64,000 bases of DNA from JAAYDS01 sp012729155 (GTDB taxonomy: Bacteria; Chloroflexota; Anaerolineae; UBA1429). The notes beneath the pieces were generated by a model that was given only the letters and a program-made list of their open reading frames with translations, made no database searches and was not told the DNA's origin. Below are positions 8,669-16,825 of this stretch, piece by piece (the stretch's first letter is position 1; each line of letters begins with the position of its first letter). The position numbers and the translations under genes are program-made. The DNA is taken from NCBI GenBank assembly GCA_036774405.1, contig DAIPBO010000003.1, positions 104,577 to 168,576 of the forward strand, in the 5' to 3' direction.

Positions 8669-10600
8669 CTAGCCACGATCTTGCACGTGGATGGGCACGT
8701 CGATGATGATCACATCGGGGTGCTCGCGCAGCGTGCGCCGCAGAAACGAGGCCGTCTGGTTGTGCAGCAGCCTTGCCAGACGGTTGGCGGGCAAGAACTC
8801 GGGGATCACCACGGTGAGGAGCCGCCCCGGGTATTCGTTGGCGCTGAGCTCTGCGACATAGTCGACCAGCGGCGGCAACAGGTCGCGGTAGGCATAATCG
8901 AGCACCACCAGCTCGAGCCCGCCGGTGACCGAAGGAAAGCGCCGCCAGCGCTGCTCGACGCGGGCGCGGGCCTCTGGCGAGGTGGCCACGCAGACGGCCC
9001 GTACGTCGCTGGCGATGCGGCGCGCGTACTGCAGCGCCAGCAGGGTGCCCCGGTGGATATCGCCGATGGGCACAATGGCCACGTCGGCGATGACGTTCAG
9101 CTCGCGCTCGTCGAGCCGTTCGACACTGAGCGCCTGTGCCACGCGCCCATAGTGGCGGTGGATGCGCTCGAAAAAGTAGACGATGACAGGCAGCGCCAGC
9201 ACCACCACCCAGGCGCCCTCTACGAACTTTGTTGCCACGAGCACCACAAAGACGGCGCCGGTAATGGCGGCGCCAGCGATGTTCAGGGCGCGCTTCCAGC
9301 GCCAGTTGGGCTCGTAGTGGACGATCGTCGCGCCGGTGTTGAGGCTCTCGCCCGGCGCCAGCCGGCCCACGCGGGCCATCAGGTGCGACATGCCCGCCTG
9401 CGACAGGCAGAAACTGAGCATCACCCCCAGCGCATAGAGCGGCAGCATGGCGATCTCATCCGCCCGGAACAGGAGCACCAGCCCCGCCGAGAGCAGCGCC
9501 AGCGCCACAATCCCTGAGCTGTACACCAGGCGGTCGCCACGGTTCTGCAGCCAGCGCGGCATGAACCCCTCGCGCGCCAGGATGTAACTCAACCGCGGAA
9601 AGTCTTGGAAACCTGTGTTGGCCGCCAGGAAGAGGATCAGCGCGGTGAACACCTGCACCCAGTAGTAGAGCCAGCCGCGGCCGGCCACCAGGCGGGTGAG
9701 CTGCGAGAGGATGCTCTCGCCAAGCTCCTCGGGCGTCAGATGCATGGTGGTGGCCAAGAACGAGATGCCCAAAAAGAGCGTCACCGCGATGATGGCCATG
9801 GCGATCATGGTGTGGGTGGCATGGCGCGCCTCGGGCGGCTTGAAGGCCTGGACACCGTTGCTGATGGCCTCGATGCCGGTGAGCGCCGTACAGCCGCCCG
9901 AAAAGGCGCGCAAGAGCAGCCAGATCAGCGCCAGGCCGGTGGCGTCGCGCACGGGCGGCGTCGTGGTGGCGTTGACCGGCAGGGGCGCCGTGCCAAAGAG
10001 GCCCAGGTGGCGCACCAGGCCGATGAGGATGACAACCACCGCGCCGACCACAAAGGCATAGGTGGGCACGGCAAAGATGGTGCCGCTCTCGCGAGCGCCG
10101 CGCAGGTTGATCCACGCGATCAGTGTGATGGCTGCCAGGGCGATCAGCACACGGTACTCCGTCGCCTCAGGAAAGGCGGATGTGACCGCCCGCACGCCAG
10201 CCGACGAAGAGACGGCCACCGTCATGACGTAATCGATGAGCAGGGCCGCGCCGGCCAGCAGCGAGGGGTAGCGCCCCAGGTTGTCTTTGGCCACCATGTA
10301 GGCCCCGCCGCCCGACGGATAGTGATAGATGGTCTGTATGTAAGAGTAGACCACCATCAAGATCAGCGAGGCCACCGCCAGTGCCAGGGGCAGGGTATAA
10401 CGCAGAGCGGCGCTACCCAACAGGATGAGCACGCTCATGATGGCTTCGGTGGCATAGGCATTGCTCGAGATGGCATCAGAGGCAAAGACGGCCAGGGCCC
10501 GCATCGTGTCGAGGCGTTCGTGCAGCTCGTAACTGGTGGGAAAGCGCTCGCCGATCAGAAAACGTCTGACGTCGCGGGCCTTGATTGCTGGCATGCGCAT
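8669..10600 (-). CDS. APC-superfamily amino acid/potassium permease
   Basis: A polytopic membrane transporter of about 643 aa with roughly 12 helices followed by a soluble C-terminal domain of about 150 aa. The N-terminal motif SDAISSNAYATEAI and the following YSYIQTIYHYPSGGGAYMVAKDNLG are typical of the APC subgroup that also includes potassium-uptake-like permeases. The substrate is not established. ATG 10600 follows AGGGTG about 9 nt upstream, and a second ATG two codons later is possible. Readings further upstream have no membrane character. The stop lies 6 nt from the convergent helicase stop at 8662. Confidence 0.88.
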   Translation of the reverse strand: MRMPAIKARDVRRFLIGERFPTSYELHERLDTMRALAVFASDAISSNAYATEAIMSVLILLGSAALRYTLPLALAVASLILMVVYSYIQTIYHYPSGGGAYMVAKDNLGRYPSLLAGAALLIDYVMTVAVSSSAGVRAVTSAFPEATEYRVLIALAAITLIAWINLRGARESGTIFAVPTYAFVVGAVVVILIGLVRHLGLFGTAPLPVNATTTPPVRDATGLALIWLLLRAFSGGCTALTGIEAISNGVQAFKPPEARHATHTMIAMAIIAVTLFLGISFLATTMHLTPEELGESILSQLTRLVAGRGWLYYWVQVFTALILFLAANTGFQDFPRLSYILAREGFMPRWLQNRGDRLVYSSGIVALALLSAGLVLLFRADEIAMLPLYALGVMLSFCLSQAGMSHLMARVGRLAPGESLNTGATIVHYEPNWRWKRALNIAGAAITGAVFVVLVATKFVEGAWVVVLALPVIVYFFERIHRHYGRVAQALSVERLDERELNVIADVAIVPIGDIHRGTLLALQYARRIASDVRAVCVATSPEARARVEQRWRRFPSVTGGLELVVLDYAYRDLLPPLVDYVAELSANEYPGRLLTVVIPEFLPANRLARLLHNQTASFLRRTLREHPDVIIIDVPIHVQDRG

Positions 10601-10711
10601 GGTATAGTCACCCTGTGTGATGGCGTGCTGTGGCGCCATGAGCATAGCGCGAGCATGTGTGGCTGCAAATCGTCGAGGCCATTTTGAGGCCCGATTGTAG
10701 AGGAGAGAGCG

Positions 10712-11104
10712 ATGAGTCAAGCCGTGATACCGGCGATCGCGGCGCTGTTAATTGCCCTGGCCACCTGGCAGGGCCATCAACGCGCCATGGCCAGCGGCGA
10801 GCGCCAGACGCAGGGGTACTATCGGGGGCGCGGGCTGGCCTGGGGGTTGGCCGCGGGGTTGGCCATTGACGCGCTGCTGGTGGCGCTCACCGACAGCAGC
10901 CTGCTGGCTGTGGTCGTCAGCGTGCCGCTGGGGCTGGCAGGCGGGGCGCTGCTGGGCTGGCTGTGGGAGCGTCGCCACGCAGGCGAGCTGCGGCCTCTCA
11001 ACTCGGAAGACCTGGAGATGCGCCGTTTTGCTGTGGCGCTGGGGCTGGGCGCCATTGTGCTGGGCGTGTTGGCGGTGCTGGGCATTACCGTGTTCTCTCG
11101 CTAA
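10712..11104 (+). CDS. Small four-helix membrane protein, paralogue A
   Basis: A 130-aa integral membrane protein that I do not recognise as a named family. It has an N-terminal helix (IPAIAALLIALATW), the motif QGYYRGRGLAWGLAAG leading into helix 2, a third helix ending GWLWERRH, a cytoplasmic-looking GELRPLNSEDLEMRR, and a last helix (LGAIVLGVLAVLGITVF). The downstream gene at 11205 encodes a protein with the same order of motifs, so the two arose by duplication. GAGGAGAG lies just before ATG 10712. It is the first gene of a three-gene run that ends in an HExxH protease. Function unknown. Confidence 0.75.
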   Translation: MSQAVIPAIAALLIALATWQGHQRAMASGERQTQGYYRGRGLAWGLAAGLAIDALLVALTDSSLLAVVVSVPLGLAGGALLGWLWERRHAGELRPLNSEDLEMRRFAVALGLGAIVLGVLAVLGITVFSR

Positions 11105-11204
11105 CGAGACTGGCCAGGCGACCAGGTGGCGGGCTGGCCGGCTGCCAGAGGTCGAATGCCTGGCCATATGCTAGGCTGGGCACAAGCACAGCTGGAGGTT
11201 GATG

Positions 11205-11615
11205 ATGGGAGCGAGTGCGTGGTTGGTGGTGGCGTTGGGCGTGTTGGGCCTGCTGCTGGTGGCCGTACTGCTGTCTCGGCGCGGCGCCCGCGAGCAGGCG
11301 CAGGCCCAAGATCCGGGTCGGCCAGAGGGCTACTATGTTGGCATGGGCGTTGCGCTGGGCATGGCGTTCGGTTCGGCGCTGGCGATGGTGCTCGATCTCA
11401 TCACCGCAGGAAAGATGTCATACTTGAGCATCGGGCCCGCCATTGGCCTGCCCATCGGCGCTGGCATAGGCTCGGCCCTTGAACAGCGCCACAAAGACGA
11501 GCTGCGCCCACTGACGCCGCGTGAGCACCGCACGCAGCGCGTGTCGGTCATCGTGGCGGTGGCGGCCGCGGTGCTGGTGGTGCTGGGCGTGCTGGCCATG
11601 GTAGTGTGGCGATGA
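11205..11615 (+). CDS. Small four-helix membrane protein, paralogue B
   Basis: A 136-aa membrane protein that matches the gene 100 bp upstream in layout: an N-terminal helix (WLVVALGVLGLLLVAVLL), GYYVGMGVALGMAFG, a glycine-rich third helix (IGLPIGAGIGSAL), EQRHKDELRPLTPRE, and a final helix. The shared pieces GYYxGxGxAxG and RHxxELRPL are too specific for chance. ATG 11205 is chosen because GGAGG ends 6 nt before it; an ATG directly before (11202) is also possible. The stop TGA overlaps the start of the next gene (ATGA), indicating translational coupling with the protease. No known function. Confidence 0.77.
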   Translation: MGASAWLVVALGVLGLLLVAVLLSRRGAREQAQAQDPGRPEGYYVGMGVALGMAFGSALAMVLDLITAGKMSYLSIGPAIGLPIGAGIGSALEQRHKDELRPLTPREHRTQRVSVIVAVAAAVLVVLGVLAMVVWR

Positions 11616-12160
11616 GCGGCGTCGCCAGGCGCTGGCTGGCGTTTCTGCTGGCCGTGCTGGTGTTCGCGCTATTGCACGAGGGCGCTCACGTCGTCATGGG
11701 CCTGCTGTTTGGCGAGTTTGAGGCCTTTCACGTGCGGCCGTTCGGGCTCGAAGTGACCTTTCGCACCACGGTGGCCCAGCGCTCGGGCTTGCGCTGGGCG
11801 TTGATCTCGGGCGTGAGCAACGTGGCGACGGTGTTGCTGGGCTATGGCCTGCTGTGGGGGGCGACCCGCCTCGCGACGCTGGAGCAGCCCTGGCTGCGCG
11901 GCGTGGCGTTCTACCTCACCACTCTCTGCCTGCTGCTAGACCCGCTCAATCTGTCCATCGGTCCGTTCATCTACGGGGGCGACGCCAACGGCATTGCCGT
12001 CGGGCTGAATATCAGCAGGCACATCGTGCAGGGGATGGCCCTGGGCGTGCTGCTGGTCAACCGCGAGCTGGTGGCCAGGCAGGTGCTGCCGCGCTATGGC
12101 GTGTCGATCGTCAACCCGCTGCTCAAGCCCTGGCTACCCGGCAAGCCGCTAGCTGGCTGA
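11612..12160 (+). CDS. HExxH membrane-embedded protease-like protein
   Basis: A 182-aa integral membrane protein with HEGAH (residues 22-26) inside the first helix, the zinc-ligand pattern of site-2-type (M50-like) intramembrane proteases. A later NLSIGPFIYGGD (around 113-124) resembles the N..P...DGG segment that supplies the third zinc ligand, so Asp124 may serve that role. It is shorter than typical M50 proteins and lacks a PDZ domain. Its ATG overlaps the stop of the small membrane protein upstream, so the two are translated together. Proteolytic activity is inferred from the motif only; many such small HExxH membrane proteins remain uncharacterised. Confidence 0.72.
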   Translation: MSGVARRWLAFLLAVLVFALLHEGAHVVMGLLFGEFEAFHVRPFGLEVTFRTTVAQRSGLRWALISGVSNVATVLLGYGLLWGATRLATLEQPWLRGVAFYLTTLCLLLDPLNLSIGPFIYGGDANGIAVGLNISRHIVQGMALGVLLVNRELVARQVLPRYGVSIVNPLLKPWLPGKPLAG

Positions 12161-12168
12161 GCGGGCAT

Positions 12169-12196
12169 TTGCGCGCCTACCACGAGGCGGTATAGG
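12169..12196 (+). promoter_or_regulatory. Probable promoter of the dehydrogenase gene at 12246
   Basis: TTGCGC (12169-12174), a 16-nt spacer and TATAGG (12191-12196); an overlapping TAGGAT gives an 18-nt spacer. A start about 8 nt downstream would leave a leader of roughly 40 nt. Confidence 0.45.
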
Positions 12197-12245
12197 ATAG
12201 ACGCATCTGGCCGCTTGGCCGACAAACTGTGGCGGAGGGTGCATC

Positions 12246-13298
12246 ATGGCGAAAAAGTGGCGCGTGGCGGTGTTAGGGTTGGGGCACTGGTATTCAGGTT
12301 ATGGCCTGGCGCGGGCCTTGCCCGAGTATCCCAAGGCCGAGCTGGTGGCGGTGGCCGACCTGAACGCGGCGCACGCCAACGAGTTTGGGCAGACGTTCGG
12401 CGTTGACGCCTACACCTCGTATGAGGCGCTGCTGGAGCGCAAAGACATCGACATCGTCCACATCGCGCCGCCGGTGTGCGACATCCCCCAGTGCGTGATC
12501 GGCGCCGCGCAGGCCGGCAAGCACATGATCATGGGCAAGCCCATGGCCATGAACATCGCAGAGGCCGACGCCATGGTTGAGGCGGTTGAGCGCTCGGGCG
12601 TGGTGTGCGTCTGCTTTCAGCATGCCGGCGTGATGCGTTCGGCGGGGCTCAAGCGGCGCATCGACGCGGGCGAGATCGGCGACGTGGTGGTGATGCACAG
12701 CACCGGCCGCTGGTCTATCGCTGAGGACTGGTACCATTCGGGGCGGGGCGGCTGGTTCACCGACCCGCAGTGCGTGCCCGGCGGCTCGTTCATCGATGAA
12801 GGCATCTATGGCATCGAGCAGTTGCTCTATCTGGCCGGCAGCGACATCGTCAGGATCGAGGGGCGCACGGCCAACTATGTGCACAAAGAGCTCGAGGTAG
12901 AGGACTATGGCTTTGCTACCTACACCTTTGCCAACGGCATCATGGCTACGCAAGAGGCCTCGTGGACCATCAACTCGCCCCGCAAGACGGGTCCCTCGCC
13001 CAAGGCCAACAGCGTGCGCCGCACCGAGATCATCGGCACGGGCGGTGAGATGATCGATGACGGCCTGCGTATGCCCGGCATGGGCGTGCTGGCCAGCGGC
13101 GCCGAGGGCTGGGCCTTTGAGCGCCCCGGCGGCGAGTTCGGTGGGCCCACCCCGCCAGGGCTGGTGGCAACCATCATCGACTGCCTGGAGCAAGACAAGG
13201 CGCCGATGATGAGCATCCGCGAGGCGCGCAAGGCGTTTGGCGTGGCGCTGGCGTTCTACGAGGCGGCGCGCACCGGCACGGCTGTGGCGCCCTTCTGA
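12246..13298 (+). CDS. Gfo/Idh/MocA family oxidoreductase
   Basis: A 350-aa NAD(P)-dependent dehydrogenase of the glucose-fructose oxidoreductase / inositol dehydrogenase type. The N-terminal Rossmann domain opens with VAVLGLGHWYSGYGLARAL, has an acidic residue after strand 2 (VAVADLN), and contains GKPMAMNIAEADAMVEA. In most members this last element is EKP, with the conserved lysine kept here as GKP. The C-terminal alpha/beta domain binds the sugar or polyol. GGAGGG lies 8-13 nt before ATG 12246. Substrate not predictable. The gene stands alone between the membrane-protein operon and the S1 gene. Confidence 0.92.
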   Translation: MAKKWRVAVLGLGHWYSGYGLARALPEYPKAELVAVADLNAAHANEFGQTFGVDAYTSYEALLERKDIDIVHIAPPVCDIPQCVIGAAQAGKHMIMGKPMAMNIAEADAMVEAVERSGVVCVCFQHAGVMRSAGLKRRIDAGEIGDVVVMHSTGRWSIAEDWYHSGRGGWFTDPQCVPGGSFIDEGIYGIEQLLYLAGSDIVRIEGRTANYVHKELEVEDYGFATYTFANGIMATQEASWTINSPRKTGPSPKANSVRRTEIIGTGGEMIDDGLRMPGMGVLASGAEGWAFERPGGEFGGPTPPGLVATIIDCLEQDKAPMMSIREARKAFGVALAFYEAARTGTAVAPF

Positions 13299-13324
13299 GC
13301 GCAGTCATTCATCGCGAGCAAGAC

Positions 13325-13350
13325 AGCGAGGGCCCAGAGGGGCCCTCGCT
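13325..13350 (+). terminator. Strong GC hairpin after the dehydrogenase gene
   Basis: A perfect 11-bp stem AGCGAGGGCCC / GGGCCCTCGCT with loop AGAG starts 26 nt after the stop codon. No T tract follows, so it may stabilise the 3' end rather than terminate on its own. Confidence 0.55.
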
Positions 13351-13389
13351 GCGGATTGCGGCGCACCTCTGGGGGCCTGGGAGGCGCAT

Positions 13390-13418
13390 CTGACAGATCG
13401 TGCCGAGTGTGGTATACT
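13390..13418 (+). promoter_or_regulatory. Promoter of the S1-domain gene
   Basis: CTGACA (13390-13395), a 17-nt spacer and TATACT (13413-13418): a near-consensus promoter giving a leader of roughly 185 nt. Confidence 0.75.
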
Positions 13419-13610
13419 GTATGTAGAGGCTGTGGCCGCCAGGCCACAACCGGTTGTGTCAGATCGTCGCGCAGATGCGCGATCCCCTTGCTGCCAGTTG
13501 GTTCGTTGAACCCTCTCTGTGAGCGAGAACAAGGATTGGCTCCAGCCAGCGTGTGTCCATCCGGTTGGGCCGAGCCGACACGTCTCGAATCCATTCAATG
13601 AAGGAGAGGT

Positions 13611-14819
13611 ATGCTCAACGAAAAGAATCTGGCAACGCGCTTTAGAGAACTACTGCTGGGTGGCGAGTACGACTATGCCCTGCCGCGCCCCAACGAGGTG
13701 ATCGAAGCGGTCATCCTGGCGCGCAACGGCGGTGATATGATCGTCGACATCGGTGCCAAGCGTGATGCTGTGGTGCCGGCGCGCGATCTGCAGCGCGTCT
13801 CGGCCGAGCGCGTCGAGAAGCTCGAAGTAGGCGACACAATCCCTGTGATGGTTATGCGTCGCGGCGTCAACACCAGCGATCTGATACCGGTCTCTTTTAA
13901 CCAGGGACTGCAGCGCGAGGACTGGTTGCGGGCGGTGGAGCTGCACGAAAGCGGCGAGATGGTCGCCTGTGAAGTGACCGAGTTCAACCGCGGCGGCGTG
14001 GTGGTCACATTCGGCCGGTTGCGCGGCTTTGTGCCCAACTCGCACCTGGGCTCGCTGGCCTCGGGCGGCCGACACGGGCAGCAAGAGGAGAGCAAGGCGG
14101 CCCTGGTGGGGCGCGAGCTCAAGCTGGCAGTCATCGACGTGGATCAGGCCCGGCGCCGACTGGTGCTCTCGCGGCGCGCCGTGGAACGCAAGCTGCGCAA
14201 CGAGCTATTGCACGAGCTCGAGCCAGGCAACATCCGCAAGGGTGTGGTGCAGAACATCGTCGATTTCGGCGCCTTTGTCGACCTGGGCGGCATCGATGGG
14301 CTGGTGCACATCTCTGAGCTGGCCTGGGAGCGCGTGGAGCACCCCTCTGAGGTGGTGTCTCTGGGCGACGAGATCGAGGTGCAGGTGCTCAACGTCGACA
14401 TCGAGCGGCAGCGCGTCGGCCTGAGTCGCAAGCGGCTGTTAGGGAACCCGTTCGAAGAGGTCACCGCGAACCTGAACATCGGCGATGCCGTGTCTGGCCG
14501 CGTGACGAACGTGGTGGATTTCGGGCTCTTTGTCGATATCGGCAAGGGCGTCGAGGGCCTGGTGCACAGCTCCAAGATCGGCGATGCCTATGGCCTGGCC
14601 GACCCCGATGTTGAGGTGGGCTCTGAAGTGCTGGTGCAGGTGCTCTATGTCGACCGCGACAAGGAGCAGGTCAGCCTGAGCCTCGTCGAGGTACTGCGCG
14701 AGGATGAGGTGCCGCCAGCTGTGGCCGATGAGGCGATAGATGAAGGTGCGCTGGTCAGTGAGGATGAAGGCGATGAGGCCGAAGAGACCGTGGCCGATGG
14801 CGGCGTGCTGCTCTACTAG
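13611..14819 (+). CDS. rpsA: 30S ribosomal protein S1-like, four S1 domains
   Basis: A 402-aa RNA-binding protein with four S1 (OB-fold) repeats at about residues 25-90, 108-190, 205-275 and 292-362. The last two are the most typical: GVVQNIVDFGAFVDLGGIDGLVHISEL, and a matching GRVTNVVDFGLFVDIG with VEGLVHSSKI. The tail is acidic. Proteins of this size act as ribosomal protein S1 in many non-proteobacteria, helping mRNA load on the 30S subunit. AAGGAGAGG sits immediately before ATG 13611. It has its own promoter and a clear terminator, so it is a single-gene unit. A general S1-domain RNA-binding protein is the alternative name. Confidence 0.9.
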   Translation: MLNEKNLATRFRELLLGGEYDYALPRPNEVIEAVILARNGGDMIVDIGAKRDAVVPARDLQRVSAERVEKLEVGDTIPVMVMRRGVNTSDLIPVSFNQGLQREDWLRAVELHESGEMVACEVTEFNRGGVVVTFGRLRGFVPNSHLGSLASGGRHGQQEESKAALVGRELKLAVIDVDQARRRLVLSRRAVERKLRNELLHELEPGNIRKGVVQNIVDFGAFVDLGGIDGLVHISELAWERVEHPSEVVSLGDEIEVQVLNVDIERQRVGLSRKRLLGNPFEEVTANLNIGDAVSGRVTNVVDFGLFVDIGKGVEGLVHSSKIGDAYGLADPDVEVGSEVLVQVLYVDRDKEQVSLSLVEVLREDEVPPAVADEAIDEGALVSEDEGDEAEETVADGGVLLY

Positions 14820-14837
14820 CGCCATCGCGTTACCGTA

Positions 14838-14880
14838 GCGGCCGTCTGGGTGCAAGGCACCTGGGCGGCCGCTTGCTTTT
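14838..14880 (+). terminator. Intrinsic terminator of the S1 gene
   Basis: A long stem, GCGGCCG...GGGTGC paired with GCACC...CGGCCGC, is followed by TTGCTTTT, 18 nt after the stop codon. Confidence 0.8.
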
Positions 14881-14934
14881 CACCAAAGGTGCGTGGCATA
14901 CTCGCGCCATCTTGCCATGCAGAGGAGGTCCATC

Positions 14935-15741
14935 GTGCGGCTCTTTTTCCTGGGTACGGGCGCTGCCGAAGGGTATCCAGCGCCGTTCTGTCACTGCGAG
15001 AACTGCGAACTGGCGCGACAGCGAGGCGGGCGCAGCCTGCGACTGCGCAGCTCGCTGCTGGTCAACGACAATCTGTTGATCGATTGCAACGATATCGTGG
15101 CGGCCTGCGCGCTATACGGAGCCAACCTCGACAAGGTCACCACCATGCTGATGACCCATAGCCACACCGATCATCTGGACCCCGTGGAGATGAGCTGGCG
15201 CGCCTATCCCTTTGCCAAGACGCCTGTGCCTACGATGGCGGTGCTGGGCCCGTGGGATGCCACGGCGCGGATGGAGGCCATGTGGGGCCGGCAGAACGAG
15301 CACCACCGTCTGTGGATGGCCGACGTCAGGCATGGCGTCAGGATCTGGCGCGATGGCTACACCATCACACCGCTGGCGGCCAACCACGGCACGGCCTACC
15401 CGACCATCTATGCCATCGATGACGGCAAGCGCAGCATCCTGTACTCGACAGACACGGGGCGCTACCCCGAGGCGACCTGGGAGAGGATCAAGACGCTCAA
15501 GTTCGACGCGGTGATCATCGACGAGACGATGGGCTATGGCCCCAGTGGCGGCCACATGAACGCTGAAGATGTGATCTACTATCGCGAGGCGTTTGAGGCC
15601 GAGGGCCTGCTCAAGCCGGGTGCACTGTTCATCGCGCAGCACTTTTCGCACGGGTACAACCCGCCCTATGAGGAGCTGTGTGAACTGTTTGGGCCGCATG
15701 ACATCGCCGTGGCCTATGACGGGTGGAAGCTGGACATCTAG
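14935..15741 (+). CDS. MBL-fold metallo-hydrolase (PhnP-like)
   Basis: A 268-aa metallo-beta-lactamase-fold phosphodiesterase-type hydrolase. The N-terminus resembles PhnP and related enzymes: LFFLGTGAAEGYPAPFCHC.NC, then RLRSSLL before the metal motif. The metal-binding THSHTDHLD is near residue 80, with further histidines at ANHG and QHFSHG. The GTG start at 14935 is preferred because AGAGGAGG lies 5-6 nt upstream. Starting earlier at 14893 would add 14 residues with no ribosome site. No phosphonate genes lie nearby, so the substrate is open. Confidence 0.88.
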   Translation: MRLFFLGTGAAEGYPAPFCHCENCELARQRGGRSLRLRSSLLVNDNLLIDCNDIVAACALYGANLDKVTTMLMTHSHTDHLDPVEMSWRAYPFAKTPVPTMAVLGPWDATARMEAMWGRQNEHHRLWMADVRHGVRIWRDGYTITPLAANHGTAYPTIYAIDDGKRSILYSTDTGRYPEATWERIKTLKFDAVIIDETMGYGPSGGHMNAEDVIYYREAFEAEGLLKPGALFIAQHFSHGYNPPYEELCELFGPHDIAVAYDGWKLDI

Positions 15742-15765
15742 CGCCAACGCGAGGGAGGTGAGGAG

Positions 15766-16692
15766 ATGAAGTGTGCCGACTGCGGCGCCGAGAACGCCGA
15801 GGGGAGCAAGTTCTGTGGTCAGTGCGGCGCCAGGCTGGAGCAAAAGTGCCCGAACTGTGGTGAGACGGTGCCGCCCAGCAACAAGTTCTGCCCCTCGTGT
15901 GGCACGCGACTGACGGCGCCATCCACGGCGGCAGAGCCGGCCGCTGCGCCCCCGTCTGTGGCTCCAGCTCAAACGACCAGACCGGTTCAACCAGTGGCGC
16001 CGGCCGCGCCACCGCCCGCGGCCCAGAGCTACAGCCAGCCCACCTATGGCCCGCCCGCACCGCCCAGCTACGGGCCGCCGCCCCCGCCAGCGGCGCCTGC
16101 CTATGGGCCGCCACCCGCGCCTGCCTATGCGCCCCCAGCCTATGACGTGCGCAGCGGCCCAGCGCCGGCGGCCGGCTATGGCTTTAGCCCGACGAGTACG
16201 GCAGCAGACAGCGGCTATGTGGCGGGCCCCACGGCTGGCCTCGCCGCACCGTGGCCTGGCGCGCAGTCTGCGTGGGTCTACAAAGGGCTGGCGCCGCGCT
16301 TTTTTGCGCTGTTGATCGACGGTATCATCGTGGGCCTGCCATCCTATGTGTTGGTTGGTGTGCTCTTTGGCGATCAGATGGGGCGCGCCCTGGCCTATGG
16401 CGATACCGCGGCCTTTGCCGGGCCCTATATGCTGATGATGGTCATCAGCCTGGCCTATACGCTGGTGCTCGAGGCCGGTGGTGGCACGCTGGGCAAGCGC
16501 ATCCTGGGCATGAAGATCGTCGACGCTCAGGGCAACAAGCCGGGGTTTGGCAAGTCTCTGGTGCGCAACCTGCTGCGCATTGTCGACGCGCTGCCCTTTG
16601 CCTACCTGATCGGCATCATCGCCGTGGCCAGCTCGCAGACCAAGCAGCGCGTGGGCGACAAGGCCGCAGGCACCTTTGTGGTGGCCAAGTAG
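15766..16692 (+). CDS. Zinc-ribbon / RDD-domain membrane protein
   Basis: A 308-aa protein with three parts. Residues 1-46 form two zinc ribbons (CADCGAEN...FCGQCGARL and CPNCGETV...FCPSCGTRL). Residues ~50-165 are a low-complexity Pro/Ala/Tyr stretch with PAPPSYGPPPPP-type repeats. The C-terminal 140 residues are an RDD membrane domain (APRFFALLIDGIIVGLP, then GTLGKRILGMKIVDAQG). RDD proteins are membrane proteins of mostly unknown role, some linked to transport. It follows the hydrolase by 24 nt with GGAGGTGAGGAG before ATG 15766, so co-transcription is likely. Confidence 0.88.
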   Translation: MKCADCGAENAEGSKFCGQCGARLEQKCPNCGETVPPSNKFCPSCGTRLTAPSTAAEPAAAPPSVAPAQTTRPVQPVAPAAPPPAAQSYSQPTYGPPAPPSYGPPPPPAAPAYGPPPAPAYAPPAYDVRSGPAPAAGYGFSPTSTAADSGYVAGPTAGLAAPWPGAQSAWVYKGLAPRFFALLIDGIIVGLPSYVLVGVLFGDQMGRALAYGDTAAFAGPYMLMMVISLAYTLVLEAGGGTLGKRILGMKIVDAQGNKPGFGKSLVRNLLRIVDALPFAYLIGIIAVASSQTKQRVGDKAAGTFVVAK

Positions 16693-16767
16693 CCAGCAGC
16701 TCAGACACAACCTCAAGGCGCGCCGCTGAGAAGCCCCCCTCGGTGGCGCGCTGTTGCGCTGGGGCGC

Positions 16768-16796
16768 TAGACGGTACGTTGAGCCCTCGCTAGAAT
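16768..16796 (+). promoter_or_regulatory. Promoter of the PanE-like gene
   Basis: TAGACG (16768-16773), 17-nt spacer, TAGAAT (16791-16796), ending 29 nt before ATG 16826. Confidence 0.6.
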
Positions 16797-16825
16797 GGCC
16801 GCAATTAGACCGTCAGGAGGATTGG

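Larger units (their letters stand above)
13299..13610 (+). other. Intergenic region with hairpin, promoter and S1 leader
   Basis: These 312 bp hold a terminator-type hairpin (13325-13350) for the dehydrogenase gene, the S1 promoter (13390-13418), and a leader of about 185 nt before ATG 13611. I see no reading frame worth calling. Leaders of this length in front of S1-type genes often carry autoregulation, but no specific element is recognised. Confidence 0.6.

Noticed and set aside
15112..16716. A 534-codon minus-strand frame across the MBL and RDD genes
   Set aside because: It crosses two genes on the other strand that have clear motifs. Composition is Arg/Gly/His-rich low complexity.
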